Source: Nonomuraea endophytica
GTDB taxonomy: Bacteria; Actinomycetota; Actinomycetes; Streptosporangiales; Streptosporangiaceae
DNA length: 64,000 bases
Reading direction: 5' to 3'
Assembly (NCBI RefSeq): GCF_014203235.1
Contig: NZ_JACHIN010000001.1
Location: 992,001-1,056,000, forward strand
Both the position numbers and the translations under genes were made by a program. The notes under the pieces are model-generated. The model was not told where the DNA came from. It saw nothing but the letters and a program-made list of their open reading frames with translations, and made no database searches. This document shows, piece by piece, positions 1 to 7,742 of this stretch. Each line of letters opens with the position of its first letter. Position 1 is the stretch's first letter.

Positions 1-2
1 AC

Positions 3-50
3 CCGGACTTCCTGCGCGACCTCGACAAGCGGATGCGCGGGGAGGAATGA
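3..50 (+). CDS. C-terminal end of an unidentified protein (truncated by window start)
   Basis: An open frame enters from the window edge and encodes PDFLRDLDKRMRGEE before a TGA at 48-50. It converges on ccsB with only 4 bases between the two stop codons. The charged C-terminal stretch has no diagnostic motif, so no function is assigned. It counts as a gene end because the next gene begins its own stop immediately after it, which is the usual compact arrangement here. Confidence 0.45.
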   Translation, partial: PDFLRDLDKRMRGEE

Positions 51-54
51 GCCG

Positions 55-1002
55 CTAGTTGCCGACGTCGGCGTAGCTGTGCATGCCGCCGAGGAAGATG
101 TTGACGCCGACCAGGTTGAACATCAGGCAGGCGAAGGCGACCAGCTGCACGATCGTGGCGGCCCTGCCGCGCCATCCGGCCGTGACCCGGGCGTGCAGGT
201 AGGCGGCGTAGGCCACCCACGTGATGAACGACCAGACCTCCTTGGGGTCCCAGCCCCAGTAGCGTCCCCACGCCTTGTCGGCCCACAGCGCGCCGGCGAT
301 CACCGCGAAGGTCCAGATCGGGAAGGCCACGACGATCGCGCGGTGCGCGACCCGCTCCAGGTCAGAGCGGGTGGGCAGGCGTGAGAGGCCGTCGCCGCGG
401 ATGAGGTAGAGCACCCCGGCCGCGCCGGCCACGATGAACAGGCCGCTGGCCAGGATCGCGGCGGAGACGTGGATGGCGATCCAGTAGGAGTTGAGCGCGG
501 GCACCACGGGACCGGCGGCGGTATAGAGGAACTTCACCGCGGCGCCGAGCCCGAGCACCGCCACGACCATGACGAACGGGCCGAGGAAGCGCACGTTGGT
601 GCGCAGCTGCGTGGCCAGGAACGCGGTCACGGCGGCCAGGCAGATGGCGACCACGAACTCGTACATGTTGCCCCAGGGCCAGCGCTCCACTGCCAGCCCC
701 CGGGTGACGATGGCAGAGGCGTTGGCCGCCCAGCCGACCCAGGCCAGGGCCATGCCCACCTTGCCGGCGGTGCCCGCCCAGGCGGGCGGCTCGGGGTCGG
801 CGGGGACCGCGACCTGGCCGGGAGCCTCGTCCTGCGGGGCGCCGACGGTCACGGGCTGCTTGACGCGGCCCTTGGCGGGCGCGTCGGTGCGGGCCCTGCC
901 GTAGGCCAGCTCCAGAGCGAAGCCGATCATGGCGGCGAGGTAGAGGAGCACGGCACCGACGACGAGCTGGTCGCTCGCCTCGGCCAGTACTTCAGCGGAC
1001 AT
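55..1002 (-). CDS. ccsB: Cytochrome c biogenesis protein CcsB (heme delivery, system II)
   Basis: A 315-residue multi-pass membrane protein of the CcsA/CcsB (CcmC-like) family. With ResB it forms the system II synthase that carries heme across the membrane and attaches it to apocytochrome c. The tryptophan-rich WWD heme-binding motif is clear at residues 245-252 (WGRYWGWD). Histidines at about 178, 220 and 309, in or next to membrane segments, fit the heme ligands of the family. A hydrophilic insert of about 40 residues follows the first helix. The ATG at 1002 overlaps the end of resB by 11 bases, so the two are cotranscribed as the last genes of the operon. The protein acts on the outer face of the cytoplasmic membrane. 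Confidence 0.95.
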   Translation of the reverse strand: MSAEVLAEASDQLVVGAVLLYLAAMIGFALELAYGRARTDAPAKGRVKQPVTVGAPQDEAPGQVAVPADPEPPAWAGTAGKVGMALAWVGWAANASAIVTRGLAVERWPWGNMYEFVVAICLAAVTAFLATQLRTNVRFLGPFVMVVAVLGLGAAVKFLYTAAGPVVPALNSYWIAIHVSAAILASGLFIVAGAAGVLYLIRGDGLSRLPTRSDLERVAHRAIVVAFPIWTFAVIAGALWADKAWGRYWGWDPKEVWSFITWVAYAAYLHARVTAGWRGRAATIVQLVAFACLMFNLVGVNIFLGGMHSYADVGN

Positions 1003-2554
1003 CCTTGTCTCCAGCTGATAGGACCTTGACGATGTCGGCGAACTCCTCGGCGAAGCCCGCTGCGGAACCCTCGGTGCGGGTGAGGCCGCCCACCTCGGCC
1101 GTGCCGTCCTTGACCCGGACGAACACCCGGCGGCGGCGGATCACCAGCGAGAACACGATGGACACGGTGGCGAGCCCGGCGGCCAGCAGGGCGGGCACCC
1201 GGCCCGGATCGTAGGCGATCTGGAGCGTCATCCACTCCTTGACCGCGACGAACTCCAGCTTGCCGAGCCCGTCGGGCAGGTCGAACGACTGGCCGGGGGC
1301 CAGCGGCTTGGGAGCCGTGGAGCCCATGACCAGCGGCTTGAGCTTCTTCATGATCTCGGGCGGCGCGAGCTCGTACACCGACTGAGGTCGTCCTGAGCGC
1401 ACCCCGAAGTCGCCCGTGAAGGCGCCGAGGACCTGCACCCTCGGCATGAGGTCGCCGGGGAAGCTGGAGGTGAAGCCGCCGCCCTGGGCGGGCGCGACGG
1501 TCGGCAGGAAGCGCATGAGGAAGCCGAGCTGACCCGGCTGTGCGTCGGGCGCCTTGAGCACGCAGCCGGAGACGCGGGTGGCCGGGAACTCGATCAGGCA
1601 CGGGACCGCGCCCTCGAAGGCGACCTGGCCCTTTCCGTCGGTGATGCGGAAGAACGGCGCGTAGCCGTTGCCGATCAGGTAGGTCTGGGTGCCGTTGATC
1701 TCCAGCGGCTCGTTGACCTTCAGCTCGTAGTCGCGCTGGGGCGCGCCGGGCGCGTCCTTGACCTTGAGGTGGGCGGAGAAGTCGAGCGGCTGGCCGATCT
1801 TCGTCGGGTCGCCGCCGACCTGGTAGGAGGCCTTGAACTCGTCGAGCGTGAAGGAGAACGGCTCCAGCGACTCGGCCGAGACCTGGTTGCCCGGCATGAA
1901 CCGGTCGTAGGCGGCGACGGTGTTGGCGAAGCCCTCGTCCTCCACGACCAGCACGTTGCCCCGGTAGCCGAACACCGCGCCGATGCCCACGGCGACCAGC
2001 AGGCCGAGCAGGGAGACGTGGAAGAGCAGGTTGCCGGTCTCGCGCAGGAAGCCCTTCTCGGCCGAGACCCAGCCGTCGCCGGTCTCGACGCGGAAGCGCA
2101 GCTTGCGCAGCCGGCGGGCGGCCACCTCCACGGTGAGCCCCTCGTCGAGGACCGTGTGGTGGGGCAGGCGCGACAGGTGGCGGGGCGCGGCGGGCGGCCT
2201 GCGCCGCAGCTCCTTGAAGTACGTCGTGGTACGCGGCACGATGCAGCCCACCAGCGAGGTGAACAGCAGCAGGTAGATCGCGGCGAACCAGACCGAGTTG
2301 AAGACGTCGAAGAGCTGGAAGCGCTGGTACCACTCGGCGCGGACCGGGTCGTTGAGGTAGATCTGCGCGACCTTGTCCGGCTCGACGCCGCGCTGCGGGA
2401 TCAGCGAGCCGGGGATCGAGCCCAGCGCGAACAGGAACAGCAGGAGCAGCGCCGTCTTCATCGAGGTGAGCGTGCGCCACGTCCAGCGCAGCCAGGCCAC
2501 CGGGCCGAACCCGGGCGGCGTGGGCGCCTGCTTCTCCATCTCCTGAACGGCCAT
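992..2554 (-). CDS. resB: Cytochrome c biogenesis protein ResB
   Basis: A 520-residue ResB-family membrane protein. The family partners CcsA/CcsB in the system II cytochrome c synthase. N-terminal helices (about 30-55 and 80-110) and a C-terminal helix flank a large extracytoplasmic domain, as usual for ResB. The start is the ATG at 2554, which shares one base with the ccdA stop (TGATG), so translation is coupled. A longer frame exists upstream, but it runs into ccdA. The next gene downstream is ccsB. Confidence 0.93.
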   Translation of the reverse strand: MAVQEMEKQAPTPPGFGPVAWLRWTWRTLTSMKTALLLLFLFALGSIPGSLIPQRGVEPDKVAQIYLNDPVRAEWYQRFQLFDVFNSVWFAAIYLLLFTSLVGCIVPRTTTYFKELRRRPPAAPRHLSRLPHHTVLDEGLTVEVAARRLRKLRFRVETGDGWVSAEKGFLRETGNLLFHVSLLGLLVAVGIGAVFGYRGNVLVVEDEGFANTVAAYDRFMPGNQVSAESLEPFSFTLDEFKASYQVGGDPTKIGQPLDFSAHLKVKDAPGAPQRDYELKVNEPLEINGTQTYLIGNGYAPFFRITDGKGQVAFEGAVPCLIEFPATRVSGCVLKAPDAQPGQLGFLMRFLPTVAPAQGGGFTSSFPGDLMPRVQVLGAFTGDFGVRSGRPQSVYELAPPEIMKKLKPLVMGSTAPKPLAPGQSFDLPDGLGKLEFVAVKEWMTLQIAYDPGRVPALLAAGLATVSIVFSLVIRRRRVFVRVKDGTAEVGGLTRTEGSAAGFAEEFADIVKVLSAGDKDVR

Positions 2555-3276
2555 CAGATCACCGGCTGGAATCCGCCGATGAGCCCCTGCAGGCTCGCGA
2601 TCATCTGTCCCCACAACCCGGTGACGAGAAGGACTCCGACGGCGACCATCATGCCCCCGCCGATGCGGGTGATGAGCTGGGAGTGCTTACGGATCGCGGC
2701 GAACGTCCGCAACGCCCTGCTGTACGCCAGCGCCGCCCCGACGAACGGCAGCCCGAGTCCCAGCGCGTAGAAGACGGCCAGGGTGGCGCCGCGCGCCGCG
2801 CTGCCCTCGTTCAGCCCGAGCGCGAGCACGACGGCCAGCGTCGGGCCGATGCACGGCGTCCAGCCGAGCCCGAACACGATGCCGAGCAGCGGCGCCCCGG
2901 CCAGCCCCGCGGCGGGCTTGCGGTGGATGCGCACGTCCCGCATGAAGCCCGGCACGAGTCCGAGGAAGGCCAGCCCGAGCACGATCGTCAGTACCCCGAG
3001 CACCCGCGTGATCACCTGGGCGTTGCCCAGCACCAGCGAGCCGAGCCCGCCGAACAGCGCCCCGCTGAGCACGAACACCACCGCGAACCCGGCCACGAAC
3101 AGCACGGTGCCCAGCACCAGCCGCCCGCGCTTGGGGTCGGCGCTCATCCCGGTCACGTACGACAGGTAGCCCGGCACCAGCGGCAGCACGCACGGCGACA
3201 GGAACGACACGATCCCGGCGAGCACCGCGATCGGCACGGCCAGCAGCAGCGACCCCGAGGCCACGACCTCATTCAT
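2554..3276 (-). CDS. ccdA: Thiol-disulfide transporter CcdA
   Basis: A 240-residue polytopic membrane protein of the CcdA/DsbD-beta family. It passes reducing equivalents from cytoplasmic thioredoxin to extracytoplasmic thioredoxins that keep apocytochrome c cysteines reduced. Two conserved cysteines lie in membrane segments at about residue 29 (LSPCVLP) and 142 (GWTPCIGP), which is the family signature. The start overlaps the tlpA-like gene by 8 bases. The partner reductase is the TlpA-like lipoprotein encoded just upstream. Confidence 0.95.
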   Translation of the reverse strand: MNEVVASGSLLLAVPIAVLAGIVSFLSPCVLPLVPGYLSYVTGMSADPKRGRLVLGTVLFVAGFAVVFVLSGALFGGLGSLVLGNAQVITRVLGVLTIVLGLAFLGLVPGFMRDVRIHRKPAAGLAGAPLLGIVFGLGWTPCIGPTLAVVLALGLNEGSAARGATLAVFYALGLGLPFVGAALAYSRALRTFAAIRKHSQLITRIGGGMMVAVGVLLVTGLWGQMIASLQGLIGGFQPVI

Positions 3277-3835
3277 CGCGGACCCTGGTGACCGTGTTCA
3301 TCAGGTCGGTGAACTTCACCGCGCCCAGCGCCCTGGCCGCGATCCTGCCCTGCTTGTCGATGATCAGCGTGGACGGGATGGCCGCCGGCGGCACCGTGCC
3401 CTGGAAGGACAGCGCCACCTCGCCGGGCTGGTCGAAGATGCTCGGGTAGCCGGACTGCTCCGTGCGCTCGAACGCGATCGCGTCGGCCTTGCGGTCCTTG
3501 AAGTCGATGCCGAGGAACTCCACGCCGCTCGCCTTGGTCTTGGCCGCGACGTCCTTGAGCACCGGCGCCTCGGCCCGGCAGGGCCCGCACCACGACGCCC
3601 AGAAGTTGATCACCACGACCTTGCCCTTGTGCCCGGCCAGCGAGGCGGTGCCGCCGTCGAGCGTCGGTCCTTCGACGGCGGGGGCGGGCTTGCGCTCGGC
3701 GGCGGGGAAGACCTGCATCCTCCCGTCGCCGGCGATGAAGCGGGTGTCACCGGCCTGCGGCTGGCCGCTCTGGTTGACCGCACACCCCGCGACCAGGACA
3801 GTCAGCAGGGCGAGGGCGAGGGACGTCGCGCGCAC
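3269..3835 (-). CDS. TlpA/ResA-like thioredoxin lipoprotein
   Basis: A 188-residue membrane-anchored thioredoxin-fold reductase of the TlpA/ResA type, expected to reduce apocytochrome c CXXCH cysteines using electrons from CcdA. The N-terminus is a lipoprotein signal with the lipobox LVAGC (Cys18). The active site WCGPC is at residues 82-86. I chose the GTG at 3835 because it sits directly before the signal peptide and follows GGAG. Longer in-frame starts would add about 47 residues ahead of the signal. It is the first gene of a tightly overlapping tlpA-ccdA-resB-ccsB operon, and a strong inverted repeat lies upstream (3862-3886). Confidence 0.92.
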   Translation of the reverse strand: MRATSLALALLTVLVAGCAVNQSGQPQAGDTRFIAGDGRMQVFPAAERKPAPAVEGPTLDGGTASLAGHKGKVVVINFWASWCGPCRAEAPVLKDVAAKTKASGVEFLGIDFKDRKADAIAFERTEQSGYPSIFDQPGEVALSFQGTVPPAAIPSTLIIDKQGRIAARALGAVKFTDLMNTVTRVRDE

Positions 3836-3861
3836 GGGAGGATGATCTCCTTGTACTACAA

Positions 3862-3886
3862 CCGGTAGAGCTTGCAACTCTACCGG
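3862..3886. promoter_or_regulatory. Perfect 9-bp inverted repeat upstream of the tlpA-like gene
   Basis: CCGGTAGAG and CTCTACCGG are separated by 7 bases (CTTGCAA). The repeat lies between the phosphatase stop (3915) and the tlpA start (3835), both on the minus strand. No T-run follows in the direction of transcription, so an operator or 5' leader hairpin is as likely as a terminator. The short centre would also suit a MerR-type operator, but that is a guess. Confidence 0.5.
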
Positions 3887-3914
3887 CGAGGTCACACGCC
3901 CCGAACACCAGGGC

Positions 3915-4553
3915 TCAGGCTCCCGGCGGACGCTGACCTTTCCGCAGAGACCCGGCCGGCTCGCTGTAGCCGACACTGATCAGCCGGTCCTCGTCGAAGG
4001 TGAGGCTGGTGATGCTGGCGAGGGAGCACTGACGCCGCCGCGGGTCGTGCCACAACCGGCGCCCCTCGGCCGCGAGCCGGATCGCCCAGATCGGGAGCTG
4101 GTGGCTGACCAGCACCACCTCGTGCCCGCGCGCGACGGCGCGGGCGTCCTCGATCACCCCGCGCATGCGCTGCACGATCTCCAGGTACGGCTCGCCCCAC
4201 GACGGCTTCCACGGGTTGTAGAAGTAGCGGTAGTTACGCGGGCTGCGCAGGATCGCCAGGCCGGCGCCGACGGTCCGGCCCTCCAGGAGGTTGCCCGCCT
4301 CCACCAGCCGGTCGTCGGCCGTCACGGTCAGGCCGAACGCGGTGGCCAGCGGCGCTGCGGTCTCGCGGGCACGTTCCAGCGGGGAGGAGTACAGGGCCAC
4401 GATGTCGCGGCCGGCGACGGCCTTGGCGACCATCTCGGCCATCTGCTGACCTGTCTCGGACAGGTGGTAGCCGGGAAGTCTGCCGTAAAGGATGCCGTGG
4501 GGATTGTGCACCTCACCGTGGCGCAGCAGGTGAACGACGGTGGTCTCAGCCAT
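3915..4553 (-). CDS. Histidine phosphatase superfamily protein (phosphoglycerate mutase-like)
   Basis: A 212-residue cytoplasmic enzyme of histidine phosphatase clade 1. The LRHGE phospho-acceptor motif is at about residues 10-14. The second half has YSSPLERARETA and the catalytic VSHQLPI histidine. The substrate cannot be read from sequence. The ATG at 4553 was chosen over an upstream in-frame start because the RHG motif normally lies within the first 15 residues. The same family stands immediately before the tlpA-ccdA-resB-ccsA genes in other actinobacteria (Rv0525 in M. tuberculosis, from memory), so this is the conserved neighbour of the cytochrome c block. Confidence 0.85.
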   Translation of the reverse strand: MAETTVVHLLRHGEVHNPHGILYGRLPGYHLSETGQQMAEMVAKAVAGRDIVALYSSPLERARETAAPLATAFGLTVTADDRLVEAGNLLEGRTVGAGLAILRSPRNYRYFYNPWKPSWGEPYLEIVQRMRGVIEDARAVARGHEVVLVSHQLPIWAIRLAAEGRRLWHDPRRRQCSLASITSLTFDEDRLISVGYSEPAGSLRKGQRPPGA

Positions 4554-4790
4554 GGTGTGGGACAGCCTATCCGTTTCGATGGCGCCGATAGGCGACCCGG
4601 TCTCGTCCGAAAAGGGCACCGACGGTAAAGTCGCCTTGACTGCGCCTAGGGTTCCGCGTTCCGGTCCGTCCTGATGACACACAACCAGGGCCGGCGGACA
4701 GGTCCGAGCGGCGCCGCGGCCCTGGGCCGTACAGCTGACGGGACAAAAGCCTGGAGGCTCCTATCCGCACACCCGGAAGGAGCTCACCGC

Positions 4791-5648
4791 TTGAACGCCT
4801 GGGCCCTCGCTCTCGTCCTCGTCGCCGCCGTGGCGCACGCCACCTGGAACCTCCTCAGCAAGAAGGCCTCCCAGGCCGACGGCCTGATCTTCCTCTGGCT
4901 GGTCGCGGTCGCCTCGACCGTCATGTGGGCTCCGGTGTTCGCCGGGTTCCTGCTCGTCACGGGCACTCCGGTGCGGTGGAGCGACGTGGCGGTGGTCTGC
5001 GTCAGCACGTCGCTCCACCTGGGCTACTTCGTGCTGCTGCAGCGCGGCTACCGGTACGGCGACCTGTCGACGGTGTATCCGGTGGCGCGGGGCACCGGGC
5101 CGATGCTGGCCAGCCTGGTGGCGGTGCTGTTCCTGGGCGAGCGGCCAGGGATCGCCGGGGTCGCGGGGATCGCGCTGGTCGGGATCGGGGTGTTCATGAT
5201 GAGCGGCGGTGGCCGGGCCGACGCCCGTGGGCTCGGGTTCGGGCTGGGGACGGGGGTGTTCATCGCCGCGTACACGGTGTGGGACGCGCAGGTGGTCGGC
5301 GCGTTCGCGGTGGCGCCGTTGGTGCTGAACTACCTGGGTGAGGCGGGGCGGGCGCTGGCGCTGACCCCGGCGATGCTGAGGGGCGGTCGGCGGCGGCTGA
5401 TCGGGGGGATCTGGCGCGAGCACCGCTGGCACGTGCTGGGTGCGGGCGTGCTGATCCCGCTTTCTTACCTGCTGGTGTTGTTCGCGTTCACGATGGCGCC
5501 GGTCAGCGTGGTGGCGCCGACGCGGGAGATCAGCGTGCTGATCGCGGTCCTGCTCGGCGGCAGGCTGCTGGCCGAGGGTGACCTGCGCCGCAGGCTCCTG
5601 GCCGCCGGGGTGATCCTCGGCGGCGTGGTGACGATAGCCCTCAGCTGA
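4791..5648 (+). CDS. EamA/DMT-family transporter 1
   Basis: A 285-residue membrane protein with about ten hydrophobic segments in two EamA halves, which is the drug/metabolite transporter architecture. The early HATWN motif and the repeated G-rich helices are typical. The substrate is unknown. The TTG start at 4791 is preceded by GGAAGGAG at a good distance. Upstream in-frame codons lack this signal and add a non-membrane leader. The gene is divergent from the phosphatase. Its stop codon lies inside the same CCCTCAGCTGA sequence that forms the tandem repeat just downstream. Confidence 0.85.
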   Translation: MNAWALALVLVAAVAHATWNLLSKKASQADGLIFLWLVAVASTVMWAPVFAGFLLVTGTPVRWSDVAVVCVSTSLHLGYFVLLQRGYRYGDLSTVYPVARGTGPMLASLVAVLFLGERPGIAGVAGIALVGIGVFMMSGGGRADARGLGFGLGTGVFIAAYTVWDAQVVGAFAVAPLVLNYLGEAGRALALTPAMLRGGRRRLIGGIWREHRWHVLGAGVLIPLSYLLVLFAFTMAPVSVVAPTREISVLIAVLLGGRLLAEGDLRRRLLAAGVILGGVVTIALS

Positions 5649-5662
5649 TCCCCGCGTGAGCC

Positions 5663-5766
5663 CTCAGCTGAGCCCGGGCTGAGGGCTCAGCTGAGCCCGG
5701 GCTGAGGGCTCAGCTGAGCCCGGGCTGAGGGCTCAGCTGAGCCCGGGCTGAGGGCTCAGTTGAGGG
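5663..5766. repeat. 23-bp tandem repeat, 4.5 copies, each internally palindromic
   Basis: Four exact copies (5663-5685, 5686-5708, 5709-5731, 5732-5754) and a half copy (5755-5766). Each unit holds the palindromes CTCAGCTGAG and GCCCGGGC, so CCCTCAGC and GCTGAGGG can form stacked hairpins in either direction. The array fills the gap between the convergent ends of an EamA gene and a LysR gene. It is probably an amplified bidirectional terminator. Confidence 0.95.
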
Positions 5767-6655
5767 TTCCGGCCTCTTTCAGGGCTTCGACCATCGCTCG
5801 GATGGCGGGACGGCGGGCCGCGTCGGTGCGCCAGATGGCGTAGATGCGGCGGGTCTGCCGGGGCAGGGTGGGGATCGCGCGCACCCGCGACGGCATGCAG
5901 TCGCGGCCCAGCCTGGGCACGATCGCGCAGCCGAGGCCACCGGCGACCAGCGCCATCTGCGTCGGGTACTCGTCGGCCATCGAGACGATCTCCGGTTCGA
6001 GGTCGGCGCTGCGCAGCGTGTAGACCAGCCAGTCGTGGCAGATGGTGCCAGGCGAGGAGCTGACCCACCGCTCGCCGCTCAGCTCCGCCAGCTCGATCTC
6101 CCTGCGGTCGGCCAGGGGGTGGTCGGCGGGCAGGATCACGTCGGCGATGTCGTCGAGCAGGATCGCCTTGGACAGCCCGTCGGGGATGGCCATGGGCCGG
6201 TTGAGCCAGTCCTGGACGACGCCCAGGTCGAGCTCGCCCCTGGCGACCTCGCGCACGACGCGCTCCGGCTCCCGCTCGTTGAGCAGGACCTGAAGGTCGG
6301 GGTGGCGCTCGCGCAGCGCGCCGAGCGCGGGCGGCATCAGGCCGCGGGCGGCCGTCGGGAAGGAGCCGACGTGGAGCTTGCCGACGACCTCGCCGCGCAG
6401 CGCTTCGAAGTCGGCCTCGGCGGTCTCGACCAGGGCCAGAATGCGCTCGGCGTGTTCGGCGAGCAGTCCGGCGGCGTCCGTGAGCCGCACCCCGCGCCCG
6501 TTGCGCTCCATGAGCCGCGAGCCGGTCTCCCGCTCCAGCTTGGCGATCTGCTGCGACACCGCGGAGGGCGTGACCATGAGGGCGTCGGCCGCGGCGCCCA
6601 CGGAGCCGTAGACGTGCACCGCGTGCAGGGCTTTGAGCCGATTCAGATCCAGCAT
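5756..6655 (-). CDS. LysR-family transcriptional regulator
   Basis: A 299-residue LTTR. The N-terminal winged HTH covers about residues 1-60, with the family signature around GSVGAAADALMVTPSAVSQQ. A LysR substrate-binding domain follows (about 90-290). The ATG at 6655 follows a strong AGGAGG. The last two codons and stop come from the tandem repeat. It is divergent from a 34-codon ORF plus an EamA transporter, and LTTRs usually control the divergent neighbour. The effector is unknown. Confidence 0.92.
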   Translation of the reverse strand: MLDLNRLKALHAVHVYGSVGAAADALMVTPSAVSQQIAKLERETGSRLMERNGRGVRLTDAAGLLAEHAERILALVETAEADFEALRGEVVGKLHVGSFPTAARGLMPPALGALRERHPDLQVLLNEREPERVVREVARGELDLGVVQDWLNRPMAIPDGLSKAILLDDIADVILPADHPLADRREIELAELSGERWVSSSPGTICHDWLVYTLRSADLEPEIVSMADEYPTQMALVAGGLGCAIVPRLGRDCMPSRVRAIPTLPRQTRRIYAIWRTDAARRPAIRAMVEALKEAGTLN

Positions 6656-6706
6656 CCGATGTGAGCCTCCTCTCGTAAGCCATCCTAAAGGGTTTAGCGT
6701 AGAAAG

Positions 6707-6735
6707 TCTCGCTTGTGGTTGATTGTGTAGCGAGA
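6707..6735. promoter_or_regulatory. Inverted repeat in the LysR/leader-ORF intergenic region (candidate LysR site)
   Basis: TCTCGCT and AGCGAGA (7-bp arms) are separated by 15 bases, in a stretch unusually A+T-rich for this window. The dyad lies between divergent lysR (start 6655) and the leader ORF (start 6748), where LTTRs bind T-N11-A type dyads. Assignment to this LysR protein is inference from position. Confidence 0.5.
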
Positions 6736-6747
6736 GAAAATATATGC

Positions 6748-6852
6748 ATGAGAAACAACACCGCACAGAAGACCGAGACCTCCTACCTCAAGAAGCTCGC
6801 CGAGCAGGCCCGCGAGCAGCGCATCCGCGCCCAGAAGCCCGCCTCCAAGTAG
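6748..6852 (+). CDS. 34-residue leader ORF upstream of EamA transporter 2
   Basis: This ORF encodes a very polar, Lys/Arg/Gln-rich peptide (MRNNTAQKTETSYLKK, then a helix-forming charged stretch ending KPASK). Its TAG stop at 6850-6852 overlaps the GTG start of the EamA gene by one base (TAGTG), as in translationally coupled pairs. No cysteine, signal peptide or membrane segment is present. A weak GAGAGA lies about 12 bases before the ATG. I do not recognise a family. It may be a real microprotein or a regulatory uORF. Confidence 0.55.
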   Translation: MRNNTAQKTETSYLKKLAEQAREQRIRAQKPASK

Positions 6853-7742
6853 TGAGGCCGCGCCATCTGGCCCTCGCCGTCGGCCTCGCGGCCGTGTGGG
6901 GCTTCAACTTCGTCGTCATGGAAGTGGGCCTGCGCCACTTCCCGCCTCTGCTGTACGCGGCGCTCCGGTTCGCCCTGGCCGCCTTCCCCGCGCTTTTGTT
7001 CGTGGGACGGCCGGGCGTACCGTGGCGCTGGGTCGCGGGTGTCGCGGCGGCGGTTGGAGTGGGTCAGTTTGGCTTTCTGCTGATCGGCATGCGGGCGGGG
7101 ATGCCGCCCGGACTCGCGTCACTGGTGCTGCAGGCCCAGTCGCTCTTCACCGTCGTCTTCGCGGTAACCCTGCTGGGCGAACGGCTGACCGGCCGCCGGA
7201 TCACCGGGCTGACCCTCGCGCTCGGCGGCCTCGTCCTCGTCGCCGTCGACTTCGGCGCATCAGGCCCGTTCGGCGCCTTCATGCTGTGCGTGGCCGCCGC
7301 CGCCTCGTGGAGCGTCGGGACGATCATGCAGCGCCGGGCCGCGCCGCCCGACTCGCTGCGCTTCATGGTGTGGGTGAGCGCGCTGTCGACGCCGCCGCTG
7401 TTCCTGCTGTCGTTCGCGGTCGAAGGCGTGCCCGTGCTGAGCGCCCCGCTCGAGGGCTGGCTGTCGCTGGGCTACGTGGCGTTCATCTCCACGCTCGGCG
7501 GCTTCGGCGTCTGGGGCTGGCTGCTGCACCGCTACGACGCCTCGGTGGTCGCCCCCTACACGCTGCTCATCCCGGTGTTCGGGATCTCCTCGGCCGCGCT
7601 GTTCGTCGGCGAGCCCATCGGCTGGGTCAAAGCGGGCGCGGCCGTTCTCATCGTCTGCGGCGTCCTTTACGCCGGTACGCGGCCCCGCTCGGCCCCTTCG
7701 CCGGCGCCCTCACCGGCACTGGCCGGGCGGTCGAGCCGGTAG
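6852..7742 (+). CDS. EamA/DMT-family transporter 2
   Basis: A 296-residue inner-membrane transporter with two EamA repeats and about ten helices. It starts at the GTG at 6852, which directly overlaps the leader ORF stop. The first helix contains AVWGFNFVVMEVGL, a common EamA opening. The substrate is unknown, but the divergent LysR arrangement suggests inducible efflux. The last 22 residues form a Pro/Ala/Ser/Arg-rich tail lying antisense to the C-terminal coding region of the GNAT gene (76-bp overlap). Confidence 0.87.
   Translation: MRPRHLALAVGLAAVWGFNFVVMEVGLRHFPPLLYAALRFALAAFPALLFVGRPGVPWRWVAGVAAAVGVGQFGFLLIGMRAGMPPGLASLVLQAQSLFTVVFAVTLLGERLTGRRITGLTLALGGLVLVAVDFGASGPFGAFMLCVAAAASWSVGTIMQRRAAPPDSLRFMVWVSALSTPPLFLLSFAVEGVPVLSAPLEGWLSLGYVAFISTLGGFGVWGWLLHRYDASVVAPYTLLIPVFGISSAALFVGEPIGWVKAGAAVLIVCGVLYAGTRPRSAPSPAPSPALAGRSSR

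Noticed and set aside
5663..5766. CRISPR array
   Set aside because: The repeats abut with no spacers and there are no cas genes.
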